DNA from: Photobacterium gaetbulicola Gung47 | Lineage (GTDB): Bacteria > Pseudomonadota > Gammaproteobacteria > Enterobacterales > Vibrionaceae | Assembly: GCA_000940995.1 (NCBI GenBank) | Contig: CP005974.1 | Coordinates: 1,860,001 to 1,924,000 of the forward strand | Direction: 5' to 3' | DNA length: 64,000 nt | In this document: one piece after another, positions 56,729 through 64,000 of the stretch | Layout: the number at the start of each line of letters is the position of its first letter | Position numbering within the stretch: position 1 is the stretch's first letter | Position numbers and translations under genes: made by a program | The notes under the pieces: generated by a model | Databases searched by the model: none | Seen by the model: the letters and a program-made list of their open reading frames with translations, nothing else | What the model was told of the DNA's origin: nothing

Positions 56729-56975
56729 CTGTAATTGCAGTAATTATCACAATATTGAATTAAATGCCAAACGAGAGACTGTAATATTTTCGTATGACCA
56801 TCCTAAAAACCATTTGCCAAAATTGAATATCTCTTATTCATAGTCGACTGGAAATGAGAATGATAATATCAGAGAATTAATAATTATTATGCTCTAGAAT
56901 GAAGCATGTGATTTTAGACTAAATAAACTCTGCTATAATTTTAAGCTAATTGGTGCTGGATTTATTGGAATAGAT
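56729..56975. other. AT-rich intergenic region before the patatin gene
   Basis: Markedly AT-rich, about 250 bases, without a recognisable gene or CTTTCG repeat. It marks the left end of the AT-rich segment that carries the next two genes. Confidence 0.5.
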
Positions 56976-58319
56976 ATGAATAAAGAGATTATTGCTTTTC
57001 TTTTATCCGCTTTTTTAATCGGTTGTACTAGTGATTTACAACGAAACCCAGCGCCTGCTCACTTAAATATGGATTATGGTTTATTTAACTCCAAAACGCT
57101 TAGACATTGGGGTGATACACCGTTCTCAATTGAGCAATATGTTTTTGATGAGAAATTGCGAAGCAATACATTTGATAAAAATATCATTGTTGATGAGGCC
57201 GGTAACTTTAGGGCTCAACACTATTTGACTATATCTGGTGGAGGAGCAAATGGTGCATATGGCGCAGGACTTCTCAATGGCTTGTCAGCTAGTGGAAAAC
57301 GACCTGAATACCGGATGGTTACAGGCATTAGTACTGGAGCAATTATCGGGTTATACGCGTTTTTAGGTGAAGAGTATGATCACAAGCTACGAGATTTCTA
57401 CACACAATTATCAGATCAAGATCTCTATCAGACACGATATGTGTGGGAAATATTTTCTAGCTCTTCACTTTTGAATACTGCCAGGTTTGAGAAGCTGGTA
57501 AGAGAGGAAATTGATCGTGATCTGTTGGATAAAGTCAAAGAAGAGTACTTGCGAGGTAGAACTTTTCTAGTCAAAACGACAAACCTTGATGCACAGCGCC
57601 CAGTCATATGGAATATGGGGGAGATAGCCATGCATGACACAAAGGAGGCAGAGCGTCTCTTTCAAAGTGTGATCATAGCTTCAGCTTCCATTCCAGGTAT
57701 TTTTGAACCGGTTCTTATACCGATGCATATCAATGGTGTTCAATATGATGAGTTACATGTTGATGGTGGTGTCATAGCTCAAGCCTTTTTTATCCCAGAA
57801 AATATGGATGTTGAGGAATTTGCTAGTATTGAAGATAGATATTTTACCAAGCTAGGTATAGACCTGCCAGAGGAGCGAGAAAGCCACATATGGATGATTA
57901 ATAACTCGCGTATTGGTGCAATTTGGGAACCAACACAGCCATCATTAACTAATATTACAGGCCGTTCGATATCTACGATGATAAAGTACCAAGGACGAAG
58001 TAATCTAACGAATATTTATCAGCAAAGTCAATTGATTGGTGCATCGTTCAATTTTTCATATATTGACCATAGGATTCCAGACGCACCGTCAGAAGCACCA
58101 TTTAGCAAGCAATATATGCAGTATATGTATTGTTATGGATATGCACAGGGTCTTAGCGATAATCACTGGAAGAGCGACTTGCCTAATTACTCCCAATTTC
58201 AGAGTATTGAGTCATGGAATAACTCTTTTTCTGATATAGAATACTTTAATTGGGAGAGAATCGAACCGGGATTGACTGGAAAGATTAACGAATGTCTATT
58301 GAGGCTAAATGAAATTTAA
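56976..58319 (+). CDS. Patatin-like phospholipase lipoprotein
   Basis: 447 residues. Lipobox FLIGC (Cys17). Patatin features: the oxyanion motif ISGGGANGAYGAG (about 87-98), the nucleophile elbow GISTG (Ser119) and the DGG triad Asp near 263 (HVDGGVIAQ). A lipid acyl hydrolase is expected, attached to the envelope. The gene is visibly AT-rich compared with the lyases and sulfatases around it and lacks the locus operator repeats. Next gene on the same strand: a second lipoprotein, 222 bases downstream. The family is certain; the physiological role is not. Confidence 0.85.
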   Translation: MNKEIIAFLLSAFLIGCTSDLQRNPAPAHLNMDYGLFNSKTLRHWGDTPFSIEQYVFDEKLRSNTFDKNIIVDEAGNFRAQHYLTISGGGANGAYGAGLLNGLSASGKRPEYRMVTGISTGAIIGLYAFLGEEYDHKLRDFYTQLSDQDLYQTRYVWEIFSSSSLLNTARFEKLVREEIDRDLLDKVKEEYLRGRTFLVKTTNLDAQRPVIWNMGEIAMHDTKEAERLFQSVIIASASIPGIFEPVLIPMHINGVQYDELHVDGGVIAQAFFIPENMDVEEFASIEDRYFTKLGIDLPEERESHIWMINNSRIGAIWEPTQPSLTNITGRSISTMIKYQGRSNLTNIYQQSQLIGASFNFSYIDHRIPDAPSEAPFSKQYMQYMYCYGYAQGLSDNHWKSDLPNYSQFQSIESWNNSFSDIEYFNWERIEPGLTGKINECLLRLNEI

Positions 58320-58541
58320 CTTTTTAGCTAGTTATAGAATAACAAACTGTAATAAAATATAAGATTTTCTAATACCTACACCATTAACGAATAACTGTTA
58401 TTCATTCTCATCTTATAGAGGTTTGATAATATTAACTGGAATGGTATCAATGAGAAAGCTTTTCATTTCTTAAACACGGAATGTTAATGTTGGATACTAA
58501 AATTCATACCAAATTTATCTAAAAATTAGAATGCTAATCCT

Positions 58542-59207
58542 ATGGTTAATAAAATCAAACTATCTCTAATGTGCTCAATAATGCTTACTGGATGTATACA
58601 GCTCGATCCCTATCAAAAGTATCATACAGCTTTAAATTCTGACCAGTGTGTGCCTGACATTAATACGACATATACTGAAACTGTATATGAGCCAGCATTG
58701 AGTGAAAATACGGCTGAATACACAATCAGTGAGTCAGGGTTTGACTCGGGGTTTGGAACAGATAATGATGATACTGCCAGCAGACCCACTGTTGAGGTTA
58801 CAGCGATTAATGCCATACCTGAAATGACATCTGAAGATATTCTACCAACTTCAGTGGAGTTTGAAGAGCAGCAATTTTATGCTATAGAAACGACCTCATC
58901 AAATTATTCTGATGGACAATTTTCGACAGAAAAAATCTCTAGTACCTTAGGTAGAGAAGAGGCGCTTTATGTTCAGGTTTTTGCAACGTTGGATGAGGTT
59001 AACGCTAAAAATGTACTGAGGGACGTGAGGTTATTTTTCCCCGAGCAAACATCAGTTATTCGCTCTGCTGGGATATACCGTATTCTTATTGGTCCTCTGG
59101 AGAAAGACGAAACTACATTTGTTGTGAATGAAATAAATAAACAAAGTGATTACAGCACAGCATTTGTGCTGTCTCATTTCAGTGATATCAGTGATGATGA
59201 AATTTAG
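58542..59207 (+). CDS. Putative lipoprotein with C-terminal SPOR-like domain
   Basis: 221 residues. Lipobox MLTGC (Cys18), then an acidic, Thr/Ser-rich, probably disordered linker (about 40-135), then ALYVQVFATLDEVNAKNVLRDVR...IYRILIGPLEKDETTFVVNEI, the two-half pattern of SPOR domains that bind glycan strands stripped of peptides in septal peptidoglycan. AT-rich like the patatin gene. Terminator at 59288-59320. Confidence 0.65.
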   Translation: MVNKIKLSLMCSIMLTGCIQLDPYQKYHTALNSDQCVPDINTTYTETVYEPALSENTAEYTISESGFDSGFGTDNDDTASRPTVEVTAINAIPEMTSEDILPTSVEFEEQQFYAIETTSSNYSDGQFSTEKISSTLGREEALYVQVFATLDEVNAKNVLRDVRLFFPEQTSVIRSAGIYRILIGPLEKDETTFVVNEINKQSDYSTAFVLSHFSDISDDEI

Positions 59208-59287
59208 TCGATACCTCAATATTACGTACTGAGTCAAATAATTATATTAAATCCCAGGTTGTGTTGTTGCCTATATGTATTAGGCAG

Positions 59288-59320
59288 TGGGCTCGATTGA
59301 CGAGCCCATTTTTGTTTTTT
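59288..59320 (+). terminator. Terminator behind the AT-rich lipoprotein pair
   Basis: TGGGCTCG, ATTGA, CGAGCCCA, followed by TTTTTGTTTTTT. It separates the rightward pair from the convergent sulfatase operon. Confidence 0.92.
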
Positions 59321-59349
59321 GCGATTACCTAGCCAATCTGCGGCGCCGT

Positions 59350-60882
59350 TTAAGTCACTGTTTCAGCCTCTTTGGCTTTGAGGTAGGCGTCTAGGGCACA
59401 GTCGCCGTGATGATGCTGGTAGCCCGGCGTGTGGTGGCGCCAGGCTGGATCGATGCTGGTTGCTTGGGTCTTGAAGGGATCGATTTGCTCGTGGGTGTAA
59501 TGAGTAAAACGCTCCCTGTATTTATCAAGCAAGTCCCGGTAAGCCGGATCGTTGGCCAGGTTCTGGCGTTCGCCTGGGTCACGAACCAGATCGAAAAGCT
59601 CTTCGCCTCCTTCCTGGTAGACGGTGTATTTATGGGTTTTAGTACGGTACATCCGAGCGGGTTCGATGGTAGTTTCGCGGCTGGTGTACCACTGGCTGAC
59701 GACGGCATCTCGCCAGTCCCGAGGCGCATTTCCGTCCAGCAGCGGTAGTACACTTCGGCCATAGAGTTGCTCGGGAATACGCAAGCCGGCATAGTCGCAC
59801 AAGGTAGGGACTAAATCACAGAGTGAAACCAGTTCGTCACTGTGTTGGTTTTGCGGTATACCGGGACCCATCATCACAAATGGTACGTTGGTTGCTTCTT
59901 CATAGAAAAAATTCATTTTGGTGACTTGACGGTGGCTACCCATGGCATCGCCGTGATCACTGAAGAAGACAATCAGCGTATTGTCTGCAGCATCTGATTG
60001 TGCGAGGGCATCCAGTACCTTCTTGATACTGTTGTCGCCCATACGGGTGTAATGGTAGTAGGCTGCAAGATACTGCTGGTAATTGAGCGGATCCCAATGG
60101 GCGGCTTCGTGCATGCGGTGATGTCCGCAGCAAAGGTACTGGATGGCTTTCGGCCGGTTGGTGATAGGATCGAGGTTTTCAAAGTTATCACGCAATGGCG
60201 GTAGCGGACCGATGCCCGGGATATCACCATGAGGTCCGGCAAACGCACCCACCCAGCCGCAAATATTGTGCGGGTTGTTGAAATCGACGGCCATGATAAA
60301 AGGCTTGTCGTGTTTTTTGCGCAAGAACGCCACACTTTCCTGCTCGGCATAGAGATCTTCCCGCGAGTCATAGTTCACCGGAAAGGCCTCGGGGGCATCC
60401 ATGTCCATTTCTATTTGTTCCGCACAGTCGAAACCGCGCAGGGAGCCGAAGTCATGGCGCTTGCCGAAATGGACCGCATCATAGCCCGCTTCTCGGAACA
60501 GCTGGCCGAGGGTCGGCATTGACGAGGGGATATTGGGGCTGTTGTTACCGTGCACGCCGTTCTGGTGCGGTAGCCGCCCGGTCCAGAACGAAGCACGGGA
60601 AGGGCCGCATAATGGATAGGCGGTATAAGCGGCGTTGAAACGGGTGCCTTGCGCAATGAGCTGGTCGATAGCCGGGGTCGACACATCACGGTTGCCATAG
60701 CCGCCTATTGCATGGCGGGAAAGCTGGTCAGCTGTAATGATAAGGATATTCTTTGGCTTGCTCGCGCGGTCGGACGCAGGCGCGGCAGCAGCAGGGGACG
60801 GCTTGAGCATAACAGCCGACGTGCTGCTGGCTGCTGCGGCCCCGGCAACACCCTTAATAAAGTTGCGGCGAGATAATGACAT
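59350..60882 (-). CDS. Type I sulfatase, Tat-exported (chondroitin locus, copy A)
   Basis: 510 residues. Tat signal SRRNFIKGVAGAAAASS. Sulfatase signature YPLCGPSRASFWTG: Cys92 would be converted to formylglycine by a sulfatase-maturing enzyme. Metal/sulfate residues appear in ITADQLSRH and FFSDHGDAMGSH. The catalytic core is complete. It hydrolyses sulfate esters, here presumably 4-O or 6-O sulfates of chondroitin disaccharides; specificity cannot be read. Last gene of a leftward operon with DUF1961 and sulfatase B. Confidence 0.88.
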   Translation of the reverse strand: MSLSRRNFIKGVAGAAAASSTSAVMLKPSPAAAAPASDRASKPKNILIITADQLSRHAIGGYGNRDVSTPAIDQLIAQGTRFNAAYTAYPLCGPSRASFWTGRLPHQNGVHGNNSPNIPSSMPTLGQLFREAGYDAVHFGKRHDFGSLRGFDCAEQIEMDMDAPEAFPVNYDSREDLYAEQESVAFLRKKHDKPFIMAVDFNNPHNICGWVGAFAGPHGDIPGIGPLPPLRDNFENLDPITNRPKAIQYLCCGHHRMHEAAHWDPLNYQQYLAAYYHYTRMGDNSIKKVLDALAQSDAADNTLIVFFSDHGDAMGSHRQVTKMNFFYEEATNVPFVMMGPGIPQNQHSDELVSLCDLVPTLCDYAGLRIPEQLYGRSVLPLLDGNAPRDWRDAVVSQWYTSRETTIEPARMYRTKTHKYTVYQEGGEELFDLVRDPGERQNLANDPAYRDLLDKYRERFTHYTHEQIDPFKTQATSIDPAWRHHTPGYQHHHGDCALDAYLKAKEAETVT

Positions 60883-60899
60883 TGTTTACTTCCTTTAAA

Positions 60900-61631
60900 C
60901 TAGCCTTCATGTTCCATATTCAGTGAATACACTTTGAAGTTGTCGATTTTCAGATGGCTTTTCCAGGTCCGAAAGCCGAACTTGCCTGATTTAAACTGCT
61001 CTTCATCATTGATTTCGTATAGCTTTTGGTTGTTGCTAAAGACCAGGATCTGGTCATCAAGGCTGACGATTTTAATATTGGTCGGCTGATTAGGGATATT
61101 CATGAACTGCTTGTCGGTGACATCGAACTCAGGCAGTAGCGGGCGGGTGCCATCGCCAGGGTAACGACGAAAACGTGTCGTGCTATTGTCATTGGCACCG
61201 TAGCCGATGTAATAGAGTTGCATCGGATCGTATTTTCGCATGTCACCGGCGCGCCAGTCGGATTTGGCAAAAAAGTCCTGGCTGCCTGGCTCTTGGGCCA
61301 TCCAAAAGAAATTAAGATCGGTACCGCGGTCATTGGGGCCGCCAGCGACAACCACCGTGCCATCGAACTCGATCACTGACGGCGTGCTTATGCTGTGCCT
61401 GAACCATACGGTAGTGCCGGCAGCGTCATCAATATCTAGCGCTGCTTGCTTGATGCTAACCTCTGATACGGCCGATTTCTCTACGACCCATTGGGATAGG
61501 TTTTGGTTGAAAGTGTCACTATAGATCAAAGTGCCTTTTTGTTGGATAAGTGCCTCTGGGTTGTCTATTGCGTATGTCGGTAGGCTGCATCCCATCGTGA
61601 TGGCCAGTAGAGCGACTTTAAATTTTTGCAT
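60900..61631 (-). CDS. DUF1961 (YesU-like) exported protein
   Basis: 243 residues with a signal peptide (MQKFKVALLAITMGCSLPTYAID). A concanavalin A-like jelly-roll fold is expected from LIYSDTFNQNLSQWVVE, GGPNDRGTDLNFFWMAQEPG and KFGFRTWKSHLKIDNFKVYSL, typical of DUF1961/YesU. YesU sits in a Bacillus rhamnogalacturonan locus; its function is unknown. Here it lies between two sulfatase genes (17 and 59 bases apart), suggesting a glycan-binding or glycan-processing role on sulfated glycosaminoglycan. Confidence 0.82.
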   Translation of the reverse strand: MQKFKVALLAITMGCSLPTYAIDNPEALIQQKGTLIYSDTFNQNLSQWVVEKSAVSEVSIKQAALDIDDAAGTTVWFRHSISTPSVIEFDGTVVVAGGPNDRGTDLNFFWMAQEPGSQDFFAKSDWRAGDMRKYDPMQLYYIGYGANDNSTTRFRRYPGDGTRPLLPEFDVTDKQFMNIPNQPTNIKIVSLDDQILVFSNNQKLYEINDEEQFKSGKFGFRTWKSHLKIDNFKVYSLNMEHEG

Positions 61632-61690
61632 GGGTTTCTCTTCTCATGTTGGTGATCGGTAACTCCCGGCGCATGGCCGGGAGTGGTCTG

Positions 61691-63244
61691 TTAGGTAAAA
61701 GCTTTGAGTACGCTGGCTGGGACTTCGGCCGGGCGCCACGGGTCACCGGTATGCTCAAGCCACGGCAGCAGCTCTTCTTCGATCAGTTGGTTGATCAAGG
61801 CATCGTTGCCCTCGGCAATATTGGCCATCTGGTAAGGGTCGTTGACGTTGTCGTGTAAGACGTATGTCAGAGGTTTGCCGATTTTGCGATCGACCATCAG
61901 GGTGTAGTGGTCGGTACGGATCCCGCGGCGGCCGTAGGACTGGGCGCCGTAGGGTACGAAAGTGTAGAGTTGCGATGTCGGACGGGTATCGCCATTTTCA
62001 CCGCGTACGGTTTTGGCAAAGTTTGTGCCTTCAACACTGTCTGGAATTTGCTGATCCATACCCATCAGGCCAAACATCGTCGGGAAGATGTCCGGTGCCG
62101 AAAATAGCAGGTTGTCCTGGCGCGGGGACAATTTGCCCGGCCAGCGGAACATCATCGGGATCCGCATTGATTCTTCGTAGTGGACATTCTTGGTCGGGTT
62201 GCCATTGGCACCCAGGCAGCAGCCATGGTCAGAGAAGAAGATCACCAAGGTATCTTCGGCTAGGTTGAGGCGGTCAAGTTCATTAATAATGCGGCCAAAT
62301 TGTTCATCCACACCATTGATCATAGCCATGTACTCTTTGAAGTACTTCGGCCCGTAACCGTCTTGGTAGTCTTTGTCCCATACCACATTCGGCCGGGTAT
62401 TGAGTGATTCGGACGTTTCGCCGCTGAAGCGATCCAAGTATTTTTGAGGAACTTGATCATAAGGGGAGTGCGGCGGGTTCATGGAGACGACCAGAGTAAA
62501 GGGCTTGTCACTGTCGCGATACTTGCCGTTTTCGTTTCGAAGGTACTTTATGGCGATGTCAGCTTCATGCTCCGGACTCCACTGGTTGATTTGCAGCGGT
62601 TTGTCCCTCGGGGTGTCGTTGGTCCAGTAAATAGGGTTCATGTGAAGGTCGTAGGTACCGTATGAATACCAGAAATCGAAACCGTGGCGGCGGTCGGGGG
62701 CCGTCCAGTCATTCCAGTAGCGGCCTTCCATCGGGTTGTTGTAGCTCGGCACAAACGGTGCTTCCGGTGCGTCGAGGTGCCACTTGCCGATATAGCCCAT
62801 GCTGTAGCCTTGCTTTTTCATGATATCTGACCAGGTCAGGGTATTTTTCTTCAACTCAATACCGAAGTCTTTGCCGCCGAAGTTTCCAGGCATAGCGGTA
62901 TGGCTGTTGCCTTGGATCCCGTTGCGGTAAGGATACTGACCTGTCATCAACATGCCACGGAACGGAGTACAAAGCGGGAAGTTGGATACGGCCTGATCCA
63001 GTACCACACTTTGCTTAGCAAATTTGTCTAGATATGGAGTTAATGAGCGGTCCTGATTCATAAAGCCAAGCGACTGGGTACGAAACTCATCAGGGAAGAT
63101 GATCAACAGGTTTGGCTTTTTACTTTCGTTTTTGGCGGTAACCACCGGTTGATTGCCCGTAAGTGAACTGCAGGCTGGCGTTGCAGCCACAGCCCCTGTG
63201 ACAGCAATGCCTTTTAAAAGGTCACGGCGTGATATCGACATCAT
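61691..63244 (-). CDS. Type I sulfatase, Tat-exported (chondroitin locus, copy B)
   Basis: 517 residues. Tat signal SRRDLLKGIAVTGAVAATPAC; Cys25 might even be a lipobox. Sulfatase signature FPLCTPFRGMLMTG: Cys92 as formylglycine precursor; the C-x-P-x-R core is kept although the fourth residue is Phe instead of Ser/Ala. Further conserved parts are LLIIFPDEFRT, YIGKWHLD and FFSDHGCCLG. First gene of the sulfatase operon, starting next to the AgaR-type repeats and divergent from the DeoR-family regulator. Sequence quite different from copy A, so probably a different sulfate position. Confidence 0.88.
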   Translation of the reverse strand: MMSISRRDLLKGIAVTGAVAATPACSSLTGNQPVVTAKNESKKPNLLIIFPDEFRTQSLGFMNQDRSLTPYLDKFAKQSVVLDQAVSNFPLCTPFRGMLMTGQYPYRNGIQGNSHTAMPGNFGGKDFGIELKKNTLTWSDIMKKQGYSMGYIGKWHLDAPEAPFVPSYNNPMEGRYWNDWTAPDRRHGFDFWYSYGTYDLHMNPIYWTNDTPRDKPLQINQWSPEHEADIAIKYLRNENGKYRDSDKPFTLVVSMNPPHSPYDQVPQKYLDRFSGETSESLNTRPNVVWDKDYQDGYGPKYFKEYMAMINGVDEQFGRIINELDRLNLAEDTLVIFFSDHGCCLGANGNPTKNVHYEESMRIPMMFRWPGKLSPRQDNLLFSAPDIFPTMFGLMGMDQQIPDSVEGTNFAKTVRGENGDTRPTSQLYTFVPYGAQSYGRRGIRTDHYTLMVDRKIGKPLTYVLHDNVNDPYQMANIAEGNDALINQLIEEELLPWLEHTGDPWRPAEVPASVLKAFT

Positions 63245-63362
63245 TAGTCTCCTTTAATTTAAGATACCATTTGCATATAAAGTGTGATGAAGACGGAAAA
63301 AGAAAGTAATTTAATTTCCTTTTCTTACGTTTTGGTGTTTTTATAGCGCTATCGTAAACTAA

Positions 63363-63665
63363 CGAAAGCGTGTTGACGCAGTTGCTGATCACAAAAGAAG
63401 ACATTGACTTGTCAAATGCTTTCAAAGTGAAACGCCTTATGTTTTGCTTTGCGGGTTGATTTACGATAAATTTACTTTTACTGGCAGTTATTTATGCAAA
63501 TCTAGTGATAGTCAGCTTTCGTAGTGCTGCTTTTTCTTTTACTCGAAAGTTTGCGTAAATAAATAGGTAAGTTAACGAAAGTGTGTGAAAGAGATCGCAA
63601 GTTTGTATTCTTCCCATTGTGCCTTTTGTTTTTGATTGTAAGCTTATATCGAAACCAAACGAAAG
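63363..63665. promoter_or_regulatory. Control region 3: AgaR-like operator repeats between the sulfatase operon and the regulator gene
   Basis: CGAAAG at 63363; CTTTCG at 63516; CGAAAG at 63544; CGAAAG (63576), TGAAAG (63586) and CGCAAG (63596) in a 10-bp series; CGAAAC (63650) and CGAAAG (63660) again 10 bp apart, ending 26 bases before the regulator ATG. TGATCAC is at 63386-63392. The 63650-63665 block is placed for autoregulation; 63363 is placed to control the sulfatase operon. No gene lies in this 446-base gap. Confidence 0.65.
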
Positions 63666-63690
63666 CTTGGTTTCAACAGGAGACTAAATA

Positions 63691-64000
63691 ATGAAAAGTG
63701 CTGTCGAAAGGCGAATGGAAATCGTCAACGTGGTAAACCAAGAAGGTAAAGCCCGTGTCGAGGACCTAGCTTCTAGATTTAGTGTCTCCAGTGTCACTAT
63801 CCGCAGTGATCTGAGTTTTTTGGAAAAGAATGGTTATGTTGTGCGTTCGCACGGTGCCGCAATTCCGAATACCGGTGTCATTGCTGAGCTGACCGTACAT
63901 GAAAAGCGTCGTCAAAATGCCGGATTGAAAGCGGTATTGGGACAAGCAGCGGCCGAGCTGATCGAAGATGGTGACACAGTCATTCTGGATTCGGGTACTA
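63691..64000 (+). CDS. DeoR/AgaR-family transcriptional regulator, partial
   Basis: The first 103 residues before the window ends. RRMEIVNVVNQEGKARVEDLASRF is the DeoR helix-turn-helix start, followed by SVSSVTIRSDLSFLEKNGYVVRSHGAA, the recognition helix and wing, then VHEKRRQNAGLK and the effector domain start DGDTVILDSGT. Resemblance is best with AgaR, repressor of N-acetylgalactosamine utilization. GalNAc is the amino sugar in chondroitin, so this protein is probably the local repressor acting on the CTTTCG repeats. AGGAG upstream of the ATG. Confidence 0.85.
   Translation, partial: MKSAVERRMEIVNVVNQEGKARVEDLASRFSVSSVTIRSDLSFLEKNGYVVRSHGAAIPNTGVIAELTVHEKRRQNAGLKAVLGQAAAELIEDGDTVILDSGT

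Noticed and set aside
54157..63640. The TTTTTGATTGT similarity (54156 and 63629) as a mobile-element end
   Set aside because: The shared stretches are short, lie within promoter regions having the same operator boxes, and have no transposase nearby. A regulatory explanation is simpler.

Overview
The window is a chromosomal segment of a gammaproteobacterium, almost certainly of the Vibrionaceae. I lean towards a Photobacterium/Grimontia-like genus over Vibrio proper, but that is an inference from gene content and protein similarity recalled from memory, not from a search. The left end carries the conserved translation cluster thrS-infC-rpmI-rplT-pheS-pheT-ihfA, followed by astE and btuCD. All are close in length and motif to their E. 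coli counterparts, and infC has its atypical AUU start. A GntR/HutC-type regulator is cut by the left edge.

From 12.3 to 44.6 kb the window is a mosaic of metabolic and accessory modules: an M3 oligopeptidase (12.3 kb); a small outer-membrane barrel (14.3 kb); two tandem paralogous copies of a DUF1800-DUF1501 gene pair (15.3-21.3 kb); an opine-dehydrogenase-family gene with a YfcC-type carrier and a LysR regulator (21.4-25.1 kb); rlmC; a DUF2971 gene; a frameshifted YcxB-like gene; a heterodimeric ABC exporter (28.4-32.0 kb); an isoaspartyl dipeptidase, a second YfcC-type carrier, an ornithine/alanine-racemase-family enzyme and a LysR regulator (33.4-38.5 kb); a PEP-CTERM choice-of-anchor protein; a second-copy type peptide deformylase; and a LacI-regulated NhaC/MalY-PatB pair (40.8-44.6 kb).

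The right third (44.8-64 kb) is a chondroitin/dermatan sulfate utilization locus. It holds an OprD-like porin, an autotransporter-type barrel, two PL8 lyases resembling Proteus chondroitinases ABC II (exo) and ABC I (endo), a large lipoprotein built of Cys-containing repeats, two Tat-exported type I sulfatases flanking a DUF1961 protein, and the start of a DeoR/AgaR-type repressor. The three regulatory regions of the locus (46.4, 54.2 and 63.3-63.7 kb) share arrays of CTTTCG/CGAAAG-like hexamers spaced 10 bp apart, plus a TGATCAC heptamer. This suggests one regulon controlled by the AgaR-like protein. A visibly AT-rich pair of lipoprotein genes (a patatin phospholipase and a SPOR-like protein) is embedded in the locus. 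The cytoplasmic steps (unsaturated glucuronyl hydrolase, GalNAc catabolism, inner-membrane uptake) are not in the window and may lie past the right edge.
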